From Blastochloris tepida (GTDB taxonomy: Bacteria > Pseudomonadota > Alphaproteobacteria > Rhizobiales > Xanthobacteraceae), in the NCBI RefSeq assembly GCF_003966715.1, contig NZ_AP018907.1:360001-424000 (forward strand): 64,000 nucleotides of DNA. The letters run 5' to 3'. Shown here piece after piece: positions 52,286-61,050 of this stretch. A program made the position numbers and the translations under genes. A model generated the notes under the pieces. It was given only the letters and a program-made list of their open reading frames with translations. It was not told the origin of the DNA and ran no database searches. Position 1 is the first letter of the stretch, and the number at the start of each line of letters is the position of its first letter.

Positions 52286-52531
52286 TCACCGGACGAGGTG
52301 ATCGGTCGCCTCCTGGTGCTGCACGATCACCTTCGGGGCCGGCCGCGCGATCTCGGGCGCGCTGGCCGACAGGGTGATGGTGGAACGGGATGTCGTACGG
52401 GAGTCCGCGGTCATCTGCGGCGTATGGGCCAGGATGGCGGTGAGCGTGACGACGATGCCGAGACCGAGCGCCGCAACCACGCCGACGCGCAGGTCCGTAT
52501 CCTTGGAGCTCGAAATCAGATTGCTGGTCAT
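52286..52531 (-). CDS. Small single-pass membrane protein, hypothetical
   Basis: An 81-residue protein: short polar N-terminus (MTSNLISSSKDTDLR), one membrane helix (VGVVAALGLGIVVTLTAILA, about 16-35) and a Ser/Thr/Pro-rich tail ending QEATDHLVR. No family recognised. The ATG at 52531 follows GGCAGGACGA; the frame runs further upstream but is Arg-rich there. A terminator-like hairpin follows. Confidence 0.55.
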   Translation of the reverse strand: MTSNLISSSKDTDLRVGVVAALGLGIVVTLTAILAHTPQMTADSRTTSRSTITLSASAPEIARPAPKVIVQHQEATDHLVR

Positions 52532-53183
52532 CGTCCTGCCTCGCTGTCCCAAAGTCCCGTCGCGCTGTCTCGCTTTTTCCCGTCCGGGCTCGTCACTCTG
52601 TCGTGCCGGCACGCGGATAGGTTCGACGTGTTGCTGAATTGACGCACAGGCCGGGAATTTGTTCCATGCCATTTTCCCGCCATACTTACTTTCCGCGGCA
52701 CCTACTTTTTCGCCACAATTGGCTTCGCCCGGCCGCGTCGTCTCCGGTCGCCGGAAGCGGGCGCCTCGCACCCGCTCTTCCGTTGCCGGCTGCCAGCGCT
52801 GAAGCATCATCTCGGTGGGACGATAGCGCTATACTTTGAAGCAATCACTGATTAATAGATTTTAGGGTTTCGTGAGGTAAATCTGTCGCTGTATATTGCA
52901 GGGCTTTCGATTCATATTTGATTAAATATGCTTCGTCCGCACCGGGGAGTGCCTGTGTGGCCACGGTGGACGACGGTGCGCGGCCCGCCTTTGGCCGGGC
53001 CGGCTGCGCGCTGCCTTGGCCGTGTCCCGGCCTGACCTTCGCAGCCCGGCCCGCCGGTTCTGCGCCGATAGGTGGCCTGGGCTCTATTTCAAGAGGCGGA
53101 TACGGAAATCCCTAATGGCGAATGCCTTCCGTTCCTGATTAGTTGGTTGCCGGGCCAACCAGTCCTGCCACGAGGAAACGCTC
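52532..53183. other. Intergenic region with AT-rich centre
   Basis: About 650 bases with no convincing gene. Bases 52840-52930 are notably AT-rich (GATTAATAGATTTTAGGG, TTTGATTAAATATGC) against a GC-rich background, a plausible regulatory region for the TRAP operon. No matched -35/-10 pair could be assigned with confidence. Confidence 0.4.
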
Positions 53184-54221
53184 ATGAAAATTACAAGGCT
53201 CGCGCCTCGCGCTACGGCAATTCTCGGTGCTGCGGCAATTGTTGCCGCTGCGGCAAGCCTTTTGCTGTCGTCGCAGCCCGCGCGTGCGGACCAGCCGATC
53301 GTCATCAAGTTCAGCCACGTGGTGGCGCCGGACACGCCCAAGGGCAAGGGGGCGGATCGTTTCCGGGAACTGGCGGAGAAGTACACGGACGGCGCGGTCA
53401 AGGTTGAGGTCTATCCCAATTCCCAGCTCTACAAGGACAAGGAGGAGCTGGAGGCGCTGCAGCTTGGCGCGGTGCAGATGCTGGCGCCCTCGCTCGCTAA
53501 GTTCGGCCCGCTCGGCGTGCGCGAGTTCGAGGTGTTCGACCTGCCCTTCATCTTCCCGGACAAGGCGGCGCTGCGGAAGGTCACCGACGGCCCGATCGGC
53601 AAGGAACTCCTGGCCAAGCTTGAGCCGAAGGGCATCGTCGGGCTGGCCTATTGGGACAACGGCTTCAAGGTGATGAGCGCCAACCGGCCGCTCAAGACGC
53701 CGGACGACTTCCTCGGCCTCAAGATGCGCATCCAGTCCTCCAAGGTGCTGGAGGCGGAGATGAAGGCGCTGGGCGCTGTGCCGCAGGTGATGGCGTTCTC
53801 GGAAGTCTATCAGGCGCTGCAGACCGGCGTGGTCGACGGCACCGAGAACCCGCCCTCCAACATGTATACCCAGAAGATGCACGAGGTGCAGAAGCACGCC
53901 ACGGTCTCCAATCACGGCTATCTTGGCTATGCGGTGATCGCCAATAAGGCGTTCTGGGAGGGGTTGAAGCCCGAGATCCGCGAAGGCCTGGAAAAGGCGA
54001 TGGCGGAAGCCACCGAATATGCCAACTCGATCGCCCAGCAGGAGAATGACGACTCGCTGGCGGCGATGAAGGCGGCCGGCAAGACGACGTTCCACGAGTT
54101 CACGCCCAAGGAGAAGGAGGCGTGGATCAAGGCGCTGCTGCCGGTGCACGAGGAGATGGCGAGCCGTATCGGCGCCGATCTCATCGCCCGCACGCAGAAG
54201 GAAACCGGCCTCGTTCCGTGA
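53184..54221 (+). CDS. dctP: TRAP transporter solute-binding protein DctP
   Basis: A 345-residue periplasmic receptor for C4-dicarboxylates or related acids: signal peptide to residue 35 (PARA), then IVIKFSHVVAPDTPKGKGADRF and ELEALQLGAVQMLAPS. The family Arg that clamps a carboxylate is in GLKMRIQSSKVL; TENPPSNMYTQKM is a DctP mark. GAGGAA precedes ATG 53184. A hairpin separates it from dctQ. Confidence 0.94.
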   Translation: MKITRLAPRATAILGAAAIVAAAASLLLSSQPARADQPIVIKFSHVVAPDTPKGKGADRFRELAEKYTDGAVKVEVYPNSQLYKDKEELEALQLGAVQMLAPSLAKFGPLGVREFEVFDLPFIFPDKAALRKVTDGPIGKELLAKLEPKGIVGLAYWDNGFKVMSANRPLKTPDDFLGLKMRIQSSKVLEAEMKALGAVPQVMAFSEVYQALQTGVVDGTENPPSNMYTQKMHEVQKHATVSNHGYLGYAVIANKAFWEGLKPEIREGLEKAMAEATEYANSIAQQENDDSLAAMKAAGKTTFHEFTPKEKEAWIKALLPVHEEMASRIGADLIARTQKETGLVP

Positions 54222-54234
54222 GGCTTCGATGCGG

Positions 54235-54261
54235 CGGCCCGGCACCCCCGCCGGGCCGTTT
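54235..54261 (+). terminator. Terminator-like hairpin between dctP and dctQ
   Basis: CGGCCCGGC (54235-54243) pairs perfectly with GCCGGGCCG (54250-54258), loop of six, followed by TTT; outer GATGCG/CGCATC can extend it. Partial termination here would favour DctP over the membrane subunits. Confidence 0.7.
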
Positions 54262-54451
54262 CGCATCCGGCCTGTCCGCGGGGCGGTGGGGCGCCGCGCC
54301 GCACTGATCATCCGAAGGCCGCACGAAAGCGGGACTTGCGGCGGTCGGTGGCGGAGCGTCCGCGCGGCCGGCGGACCATCCTGCCAAAGAAAATCGCCGA
54401 ACAAACCCGCCCAAGAAATTTGCCGAGGATTTTGCCGAGGAAGCCTGCGTG

Positions 54452-55102
54452 ATGCTGAGACTGCTCGACCGGCTCGAAGAGACGCTGATTGCGACGCTGA
54501 TGGCGGCGGCCACCATCGTCATCTTCATCGCCGTCGCCCACCGCTACAGCCTGGGCGGCATCGCCTCCGTGTTCAATTACGGCCGCGCCCACGAGATTGG
54601 CTGGCTGACCGACTTCGGGCGCGCCGGCTTCATGTGGCTGCGCAGCATCAACCTCACCTGGGCGCAGGAGTTGTGCATCTACATGTTCGTGTGGATGGCC
54701 AAGTTCGGCGCCGCCTATGGCGTGCGCACCGGCGTGCATGTCGGCGTCGATGTGCTGGTCAACCGGCTGCCGGCGGACCGGCAGCGCAAGGTGGTGCTGT
54801 TCGCGCTGATGTGCGGCGCGCTGTTCACCGCCATCGTCGGCACGCTGGGCGCCACGTTCGTGTGGGAGATGGCCCACACCCAGCAGGTCTCGGCCGACCT
54901 CGAAATGCCGATGTGGCTGGTCTATCTGTGCGTGCCGCTCGGGTCCTATCTGATGTGTTTCCGCTTCCTCCAGGTGGCCTGGACCTTCTGGTTCACGGGT
55001 GACCTGCCTCATCACGACCATGCCTATGTCGAGGGCATGACCGAGGAGGACGGCACGCCGGCCGGCACCGGCCATCATCCCGGCGAGGAGGTGAAGCCGT
55101 GA
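54452..55102 (+). CDS. dctQ: TRAP transporter small permease DctQ
   Basis: A 216-residue protein with four membrane helices (starting near residues 11, 76, 112 and 158). WAQELCIYMFVWMAKFGAAYGVR and HVGVDVLVNRLP are DctQ signatures. An extra loop of about 25 residues between helices 1 and 2 (YSLGGIASVF...WLTDFG) makes it longer than most. A GTG three bases upstream is also possible. Its end overlaps dctM (GTGA). Confidence 0.92.
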   Translation: MLRLLDRLEETLIATLMAAATIVIFIAVAHRYSLGGIASVFNYGRAHEIGWLTDFGRAGFMWLRSINLTWAQELCIYMFVWMAKFGAAYGVRTGVHVGVDVLVNRLPADRQRKVVLFALMCGALFTAIVGTLGATFVWEMAHTQQVSADLEMPMWLVYLCVPLGSYLMCFRFLQVAWTFWFTGDLPHHDHAYVEGMTEEDGTPAGTGHHPGEEVKP

Positions 55103-56424
55103 ACGTCGTCATCATTTTCAGCCTCCTCGTCGCCTTGATGCTGACGGGGATGCCCATCTCGATCGCGCTGGGCCTCACCGTCCTCACCTTCCTGTTCACC
55201 ATGACCAGCGTGCCGATCGAGTCGGTGGCGCTGAAGCTGTTCACCGGCATCGAGAAGTTCGAGATCATGGCGATCCCGTTCTTCATCCTGGCCGGCAATT
55301 TCCTCACCCATGGCGGCGTCGCCCGCCGGATGATCGCCTTCGCCTCGTCGATGGTCGGCCACTGGCATGGCGGCCTGGGGCTGGCCGGCGTCATGGCCTG
55401 CGCGCTGTTCGCCGCGGTGTCGGGCTCCTCGCCCGCCACCGTGGTGGCGATCGGCTCGATCATCCTGCCGGCGATGCAGAAGCAGGGCTTTCCGCCGCGC
55501 TTCGGCGCCGGCGTCGTCGCCACCTCCGGCGCGCTCGGCATCCTGATCCCGCCCTCGATCGTGATGGTGATGTATGCCGTGGCCACCGCCGGCCAAGTGG
55601 TCACCGGCCCCGAGGGCGAGCGGGTCACCTCCGCATCGGTCGGGCAGCTGTTCATGGCCGGCGTCATTCCCGGCCTGATGCTGGCGACGCTGCTCGGCCT
55701 CACCACCTTCTACCGCGCCTGGAAGAACAATTATCCGCGCATGCCGCAGGCCAACTGGGCCGAGCGCTGGACCTCGTTCCGCGAGGCGATCTGGGGCCTG
55801 CTGCTCATCGTCATCGTCATCGGCGGCATCTATTCGGGCGCCTTCACGCCGACGGAGGCTGCGGCGATGAGCGCGGTCTATGCCTTCGTCATCGCCGTGT
55901 TCGTCTACAAGGACATGCGGCTGCGCGACGTGCCGCGCGTGCTGCTGGCATCCGCCAACACCTCGGCGATGCTGCTCTACATCATCACCAACGCGGTGCT
56001 GTTCTCGTTCCTGATGACGCACGAGAACATTCCCCAGACCATGGCGGCGTGGATCGTCGACACCGGCGTGGGCTGGATCGGCTTCCTGCTGTTCGTCAAC
56101 ATCCTGCTGCTGCTCGCCGGCAATGTGATGGAGCCGTCCTCGATCGTGCTGATCATGGCGCCGATCCTGTTCCCGGTGGCGGTGAAGCTCGGCATCGACC
56201 CGATCCATTTCGGCATCCTGATCGTGGTCAATATGGAGGTCGGCATGTGCCACCCCCCTGTGGGGCTCAACCTCTATGTCGCCTCCAGCATTACCAGGAT
56301 GGGCATCACCGAACTCACCATCGCGGTGTGGCCGTGGCTGCTGACCATGCTCGGCTTCCTGGTGGTGGTGACCTACATACCGGCCATCTCGCTGTGGCTG
56401 CCGCGGACGCTAGGGATGATGTAG
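55099..56424 (+). CDS. dctM: TRAP transporter large permease DctM
   Basis: A 441-residue inner-membrane protein with about 12 helices that carries out Na+-coupled uptake with DctQ. GMPISIALGLTVL, SGSSPATVVAIGSIILPAM, GALGILIPPSI and PVGLNLYVASS are family motifs. GTG 55099 overlaps the dctQ stop and follows GGAGG. Confidence 0.95.
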   Translation: MNVVIIFSLLVALMLTGMPISIALGLTVLTFLFTMTSVPIESVALKLFTGIEKFEIMAIPFFILAGNFLTHGGVARRMIAFASSMVGHWHGGLGLAGVMACALFAAVSGSSPATVVAIGSIILPAMQKQGFPPRFGAGVVATSGALGILIPPSIVMVMYAVATAGQVVTGPEGERVTSASVGQLFMAGVIPGLMLATLLGLTTFYRAWKNNYPRMPQANWAERWTSFREAIWGLLLIVIVIGGIYSGAFTPTEAAAMSAVYAFVIAVFVYKDMRLRDVPRVLLASANTSAMLLYIITNAVLFSFLMTHENIPQTMAAWIVDTGVGWIGFLLFVNILLLLAGNVMEPSSIVLIMAPILFPVAVKLGIDPIHFGILIVVNMEVGMCHPPVGLNLYVASSITRMGITELTIAVWPWLLTMLGFLVVVTYIPAISLWLPRTLGMM

Positions 56425-56438
56425 TGTTGCGGCACCGT

Positions 56439-56483
56439 CATACGGTTTCCGGTTAATCCCTTCGGGATGCCGGAAACCGTATC
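56439..56483 (+). repeat. Half copy of the three-hairpin repeat (H1 only)
   Basis: ATACGGTTTCCGG...CCGGAAACCGTAT is a near-perfect palindrome around TTAATCCCTTCGGGATG, 15 bases after the dctM stop. H2 and H3 are absent, so H1 can exist alone. Confidence 0.85.
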
Positions 56484-56814
56484 GAGGTCTGCAATCGCGC
56501 CTGGACAGGACGTGGGTCGTCCCCGGCGACCGCCGAAGGCGGTCGGGAAGGGGACCCAGGGACCACGCCTCTGATCCAGACTCACGACAGGGTCTTCGGG
56601 CTTCCGAGGCGCAACACGACCCATGCTGACGGCCAGCGTTCGCTGCCGTTGGTACTGTGGGTTCCCTTCCCCTCGCCGCTGACGCGGCTCGGCCGGGAAC
56701 GACCGGCATGGCCTTGCCGGCGGTCGCCTGCCTGCACTCGAAAGCGCTCGCACGTCGTCCTTCTTTCGCTTCGCGCTGCTTGCGCTTGGCCGCGGCGGCG
56801 GCCACAACGCGGGC
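56484..56814. other. Intergenic region with REP-like unit
   Basis: Holds a palindromic unit at 56517-56570 (GTCGTCCCCGGCGACCGCCG...CGGTCGGGAAGGGGAC) and the motif ACGGCCAGCGTTCGCTGCCGTTGG at 56627, which also occurs at 51852 after fliJ. No gene seen. Confidence 0.5.
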
Positions 56815-57516
56815 ATGCTGCTGTCGATCGAAGAGCTTCTGCCGCGCTTTCCCGCCATCCGCATCGCCGCGGTGGTGGCCGAGGATCTCGCAATTCCCGG
56901 CGCGCGGCCGCCGGAACTCGAAGCGCTGATCGCGGCGCGCGAGGCTGCCTGCCGGGCGCAGTGGGCGGGCCTGGAACTCTCCGCCATTCCCGGCATCGCG
57001 GCGTGGCGCGCCGCCTACAAGGGATTCGGCATCAAATCGACCTCCTACCGCTCCTCGGTCGAACGGCTGGTCAAGAACGTGCTGGCCGGGCGGACGCTGC
57101 CGGCGATCAACGGCTTCGTCGACGCCTACAATGCGGTGTCGCTGGCGCACGTGCTGCCGGCCGGCGCCGACGATCTCGCCCACGTCGTGGGCGATGTCGC
57201 CTTCCGCTTCGCGCGCGAGGGCGACAGCTTCGAGGACATGAGCGGCGACGGCGAGCTTGGCGGGCCGCCGAAGCCGGGCGAGGTGGTCTATGCCGATGCC
57301 GCCAAGGTGCTGTGCCGGCGCTGGAACTGGCGGCAGGACGGCCGCTCGGTGATCACGCCGGCCACCCGGCGGACGCTGGTCACCCTGCAGTCCAACGGCG
57401 TCGGCGACGTCGCGGCGGCTGCCGACGATCTTTGCGGCCTGATCGGGCGCTTCGCCGGGGGCCGCGCGCAGGTGGCGATCGCCGACGCCGATCAGCCGGT
57501 GATTCCGCTGGACTAA
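56815..57516 (+). CDS. Stand-alone B3/4-domain protein
   Basis: A 233-residue protein with the B3/B4 fold of the phenylalanyl-tRNA synthetase beta chain (YKGFGIKSTSYRSSVERLVKNVL, INGFVDAYNAVSLAHVLPAGADDL, EVVYADAAKVLCRRWNWRQDGRS). Free-standing members are suspected to hydrolyse mischarged tRNAs or to be editing-like factors; none of that is proved for this group. ATG 56815 begins MLLSIEELL. It stands alone before bchJ. Confidence 0.85.
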   Translation: MLLSIEELLPRFPAIRIAAVVAEDLAIPGARPPELEALIAAREAACRAQWAGLELSAIPGIAAWRAAYKGFGIKSTSYRSSVERLVKNVLAGRTLPAINGFVDAYNAVSLAHVLPAGADDLAHVVGDVAFRFAREGDSFEDMSGDGELGGPPKPGEVVYADAAKVLCRRWNWRQDGRSVITPATRRTLVTLQSNGVGDVAAAADDLCGLIGRFAGGRAQVAIADADQPVIPLD

Positions 57517-57665
57517 CCGGCGGCCCGGCCGCGACTCCACAATTGTCAGGAAAAGTGTACGTTAAGCGCGCTTGACACTTTTGCTGGCGGACCTTGCCTC
57601 GCGGGGACGGGGGAGGCCGGCGGCCAGTGTCGAATCCGGCCCGTCGCGCCGGAGCGCCAAGCCAT

Positions 57666-58379
57666 ATGACATTTGACGCCCGGCGGGATGCGGTCCGGCG
57701 GGATGCGGTCCGGTGGTCCGGACGAGGGGACGGAGGGGGGCGTTTGTTGGATCAAGCGAACGGCAAGGGAGATAACGGCAAGGGACATTCGGACGAGGCG
57801 GCTCGGATCGGTCCGAACGCCATCATCCGGATTGCCGAGGCGCTGGAACGGGATGTCGGCCGGGATGGCGCGGAGAAGCTGCTCCAGGATGCGGGGCTGG
57901 AATCCTATATCGGCAATCTGCCGAGCCAGATGGTCGATGAGCGCGAGGTGACGCGGCTGCATCAGGCCATGCGCGCCAGGCTGGGTATGGAGCATGCCCG
58001 CGCCATTGCGCGCGAGGCCGGGCGCACCACCGGCGACTATCTCCTCGCCCACCGCATCCCGCGCGGCGTCCAGATCGTGCTGAAGATGCTGCCGCCCTCG
58101 GCCGCGGCGCGGCTGCTGTTTGCCGCCATCAGCCGCAATGCCTGGACGTTTGCCGGTGGCGGGGCGTTCCACGTGCTCGCCGGCACGCCGCTACGCTTCA
58201 CCATCGCCGGCGGGCCGATCAGCCGCGGCGCGCGGAGCGATGTGCCGGTGTGCGACTATTATGCGGCGACGTTCGAGCGGCTGTTCCGGGCGCTGGTCAG
58301 CCCGGCGACGACGGTGGTCGAGATTGCCTGCGAGGCGCTGGGCGATCCGGCCTGCGTGTTCGAGGTGCGCTGGGCGTGA
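57666..58379 (+). CDS. bchJ: Bacteriochlorophyll 4-vinyl reductase-like V4R protein
   Basis: A V4R-domain protein of 237 residues from ATG 57666. ARIGPNAIIRIAEALERDVG begins the BchJ-like core, followed by RAIAREAGRTTGDYLLAHRIP and the C-terminal VCDYYAATFERLFRALV and CEALGDPACVFEVRW with conserved Cys. BchJ is linked to reduction of the C8-vinyl group in bacteriochlorophyll synthesis. GGAGGGG (57732) before TTG 57744/57747 suggests the true start may be there, since upstream codons are a DAVRR tandem repeat. Confidence 0.85.
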   Translation: MTFDARRDAVRRDAVRWSGRGDGGGRLLDQANGKGDNGKGHSDEAARIGPNAIIRIAEALERDVGRDGAEKLLQDAGLESYIGNLPSQMVDEREVTRLHQAMRARLGMEHARAIAREAGRTTGDYLLAHRIPRGVQIVLKMLPPSAAARLLFAAISRNAWTFAGGGAFHVLAGTPLRFTIAGGPISRGARSDVPVCDYYAATFERLFRALVSPATTVVEIACEALGDPACVFEVRWA

Positions 58380-58429
58380 TGCGGTTTCCAGTGTCCCGAA
58401 GCGACCGGACGGGGACTGCCTGAAACAGT

Positions 58430-58466
58430 ACGGGCCGCACCGGCGGGGGCTGGTGCGGCCCGTTTC
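58430..58466 (+). terminator. Strong terminator-like hairpin after bchJ
   Basis: ACGGGCCGCACC (58430-58441) pairs perfectly with GGTGCGGCCCGT (58452-58463), with a ten-base loop and TTTCC after it. It lies 50 bases past the bchJ stop. Confidence 0.8.
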
Positions 58467-58712
58467 CGTAACGATACCCGAGGGGCGCGTAGCGTTACGG
58501 TCTCTTGGTCTTCCCCACCGCGGCGACCGGAGGGCTCGCCGCGAGTCTTCTTGTGCTCACTTCCAACACATCGCGAACGATCTAATCGCGTGGGTTATAT
58601 GTGGCAGATCCGCGAATGACTGTCAAGCGCTTGCGATTGGATTGCGCGCGATTTATTCGTATGCAACGCTGCGTCGCCGCCTGGGTGCGGCTGCGATTCC
58701 TGTGAGGAGACG

Positions 58713-59183
58713 ATGCCCGAGTCCGCCCGCCAGCCGCACGGCGAGCCGCATGACGGCCCCTTCCTCGGCGATTTCGTCTGCTTTTCCATCTATTCGGCGT
58801 CGCTGGCCTTCAACCGCGTCTACAAGCCGCTGCTCGCCGAGATGGGGCTGACCTATCCGCAGTATCTGGTGATGGTGGTGCTGTGGGAGGGCGACGACCG
58901 CACCGTGGGCGGCATCGGCGAGGTGCTGTCGCTCGACTCCAGCACGCTGACGCCGCTGCTCAAGCGCCTGGAAGGCATGGGACATCTGACGCGCGAGCGC
59001 GATACGCAGGATGAGCGCGTCGTGCGGGTGCGCCTGACGCCGGCCGGCCGCAATCTGCGCCTCAAGGCGCGGGTGGTTCCCGGCTGCATATTGGAGGCCA
59101 CCGGCATGTCGATGGACGAGCTGCGCCGCCTGCAGAGCGAGATCGACGCGCTGCGCCGCAACCTCGAGGCGGCGAACGGGTAG
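58713..59183 (+). CDS. MarR-family regulator, OhrR-like
   Basis: A 156-residue winged-helix repressor. Cys23 in GDFVCFSIYSASLAFNRVY matches the peroxide-sensing N-terminal Cys of OhrR (LCFALYSAS), and the DNA-binding region (VGGIGEVLSLDSSTLTPLLKRLEGMGHLTRERDTQDER) is intact. OhrR represses an organic hydroperoxide reductase; no ohr gene is in view. A TTGC-N17-GCAA element at about 58643-58667 upstream could be an operator. GAGGAG precedes ATG 58713. Confidence 0.9.
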   Translation: MPESARQPHGEPHDGPFLGDFVCFSIYSASLAFNRVYKPLLAEMGLTYPQYLVMVVLWEGDDRTVGGIGEVLSLDSSTLTPLLKRLEGMGHLTRERDTQDERVVRVRLTPAGRNLRLKARVVPGCILEATGMSMDELRRLQSEIDALRRNLEAANG

Positions 59184-59210
59184 GGCCGGCCCAGCTGCCA
59201 GTAATGGGCG

Positions 59211-60317
59211 CTACACCACCACGCACAGCCGTTTCGCGGCGCGGGTGATGCCGGTGTAGAGCCAGCGGGCGCGGCTGTCGGGGAAGGCGAAGCTCTCGTC
59301 GAACAACACCACGTCGTCCCACTGCGAGCCCTGCGCCTTGTGGACGGTGAGCACGTAACCGTAATCGAATTCGTCGAAGTTCCGGCGCATCTGCCAGTCG
59401 AGCTGCTCCAGCCCGCCGAGGAAGCATTCCGAGCGCACCGAGACCTTCAGCGGCTTCCGCCGGCCCTCGTCCTCCGGCTTCAGCACCATCTTGACCAGCG
59501 CGCGGGTGCGGCCGGGCGTGGCCTCGACCACCGACCACAGCGCGCCATTGAATAGGCCCTTCTTGCGGTTGTTGCGCAGGCACACCAGCCGGTCGGAGGC
59601 GACCGGCATCGGATCGGTGAAGCCGCGGTGCTGGCGCAGGCGCTGATTGTAGGCGCGCCTTGTGTTGTTGCGGCCGACCAGTACCTGTTCGGCGCCGATC
59701 ACCCGCTGGGGATCGAGCGAATCGCGCCGCACCACTTCCGTCTCGCCCCAGCAGCCGGGGGCAAGCTGGCCGCCGGTGCGCACGGTCATCGACAGGCGGA
59801 TGATCGGGTCGCCCGCCGCCTGCCGGTGGACCTCCTCCAGCATGGCGTCGGGCGCCGCATTGGTGAAGAAGCCGCCGCCCTGGATCGGCGGCAGCTGCGC
59901 CGGGTCGCCCAGCACCAAGAGCGGCACGCCGAAGGAGAGCAGGTCGCGCCCCAGCTCCTCGTCGACCATCGAGCACTCGTCGATGATGATCAGCCTGGCC
60001 TTGGAGGCCGGGGCGTCGTCCCAGAGCTGGAAGCTCGGCACCTCCTCCTCGCTCTCCTGCGCCCGGTAGATCAGCGAATGGATGGTGGAGGCGCCCTCGC
60101 AGCCGCGCTGGCGCATCACGCTTGCCGCCTTGCCGGTGAAGGCGGCGAATTTCACGGTTCCCTCAACGCCTTCGGCGATGTGGCGGGCGAGCGTGGTCTT
60201 GCCGGTGCCGGCATAGCCGAACAGCCGGAACACCTGGGTCGCGCCATTGGGCCGGCTCTTCAGCCAGCGCGCCACCGCGGTCAGCGCGGCGTCCTGTTCG
60301 GGGGTGAAGACGGGCAT
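59211..60317 (-). CDS. RecD/Dda-like SF1 helicase
   Basis: A 368-residue ATP-dependent DNA helicase. Walker A is FGYAGTGKTTLARHIA (about 33-48), Walker B IIIDECSMVDEEL, motif III LLVLGDPAQLPPI, and C-terminal UvrD_C_2-type motifs VLTVHKAQGSQWDDVV and YTGITRAAKRLCVVV. It is as short as phage Dda helicase, far shorter than RecD, and no recB/recC is adjacent. ATG 60317 fits; the frame runs upstream to 60449. Confidence 0.92.
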   Translation of the reverse strand: MPVFTPEQDAALTAVARWLKSRPNGATQVFRLFGYAGTGKTTLARHIAEGVEGTVKFAAFTGKAASVMRQRGCEGASTIHSLIYRAQESEEEVPSFQLWDDAPASKARLIIIDECSMVDEELGRDLLSFGVPLLVLGDPAQLPPIQGGGFFTNAAPDAMLEEVHRQAAGDPIIRLSMTVRTGGQLAPGCWGETEVVRRDSLDPQRVIGAEQVLVGRNNTRRAYNQRLRQHRGFTDPMPVASDRLVCLRNNRKKGLFNGALWSVVEATPGRTRALVKMVLKPEDEGRRKPLKVSVRSECFLGGLEQLDWQMRRNFDEFDYGYVLTVHKAQGSQWDDVVLFDESFAFPDSRARWLYTGITRAAKRLCVVV

Positions 60318-60429
60318 GGCGCGACCATAGCCAATGACACAGAGTCGCGCGAGCCGATGGCGACGAACGAAACCGCCGCCGGGCGGGGGGGCACGGCGGC
60401 GGCTTCGGGACGCAGACGGAATGCTCGGT

Positions 60430-60801
60430 TCAGGGGCAAACCTCGACATCCCGCCACACGACGCGACCCGATCGGGTCACGACTCGGCGCTGTTCGATCC
60501 AGCATTCGGCGACATAGACTCCGCGCGGCTGGGCGGCGAGGGCGCCGAGCGCCAGCCCGCCGAGCACGCCGGCCGCGACCGCCCCGCCATTGTCCCAGCC
60601 GCGATAGTAGCCGCGGCCGTAATAGGGGCGGGGGCCGTAATAGGGGCCGGGCCGCGGGCCATAGTGGCGCGGACCGTAATGCCGGGGCCCGTAATACTGG
60701 GCCTCGGCCGGCACGCTGGTGGCCACGCTGGCCCCACCCGCCAAAACCAGCCCGGTCAGGCCGGCGACCAGAAATGTCTTCGTGCGGAGCCAGAGGGACA
60801 T
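60430..60801 (-). CDS. Exported Tyr/Gly/Pro/Arg-rich protein
   Basis: A 123-residue protein: signal peptide (1-34, ending AEA), then tandem YGPRH repeats (YYGPRHYGPRHYGPR in part), a glycine zipper-like stretch VAAGVLGGLALGALAA (74-89), and a C-terminal region with two Cys (VAECWIEQRRV...VEVCP). Similar low-complexity envelope proteins are common in Rhizobiales; function unknown. A related Tyr/Arg/Gly-rich protein is next. Confidence 0.75.
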   Translation of the reverse strand: MSLWLRTKTFLVAGLTGLVLAGGASVATSVPAEAQYYGPRHYGPRHYGPRPGPYYGPRPYYGRGYYRGWDNGGAVAAGVLGGLALGALAAQPRGVYVAECWIEQRRVVTRSGRVVWRDVEVCP

Positions 60802-60925
60802 TTCACCAAATCCTTCGTCTCATACGCTGGTTTTCAAATATATGATCAGCAAAAACGGTCAAAATAAGACGTTGCTCAAGATTAACAGTTCTTCATCTTC
60901 CGCCCGCTGCGGGCTCAGGCTGCGG

Positions 60926-61050
60926 ATGTCGGGCGGATTCCGTTCGGCAATGCCTTCGGGCGCATGCGCTCGCCGAAAAATCCCTTTTTGACCAGGGATC
61001 CTTCGGCGAGGCGAATGCGCAGGGCCGGCCGCATGGGCCGGCGCCGCGTC
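60926..61050 (-). repeat. Degenerate copy 8 of the three-hairpin repeat
   Basis: The H2 stem CTCGCCGAAAAATCC...GGATCCTTCGGCGAG is clear, with a weaker H1-like TTCGGCAATGCCTTCGGGC arm and a GGCCGGCCGC...GGGCCGGC H3. It fills most of the gap between the two Tyr-rich genes. Confidence 0.6.
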
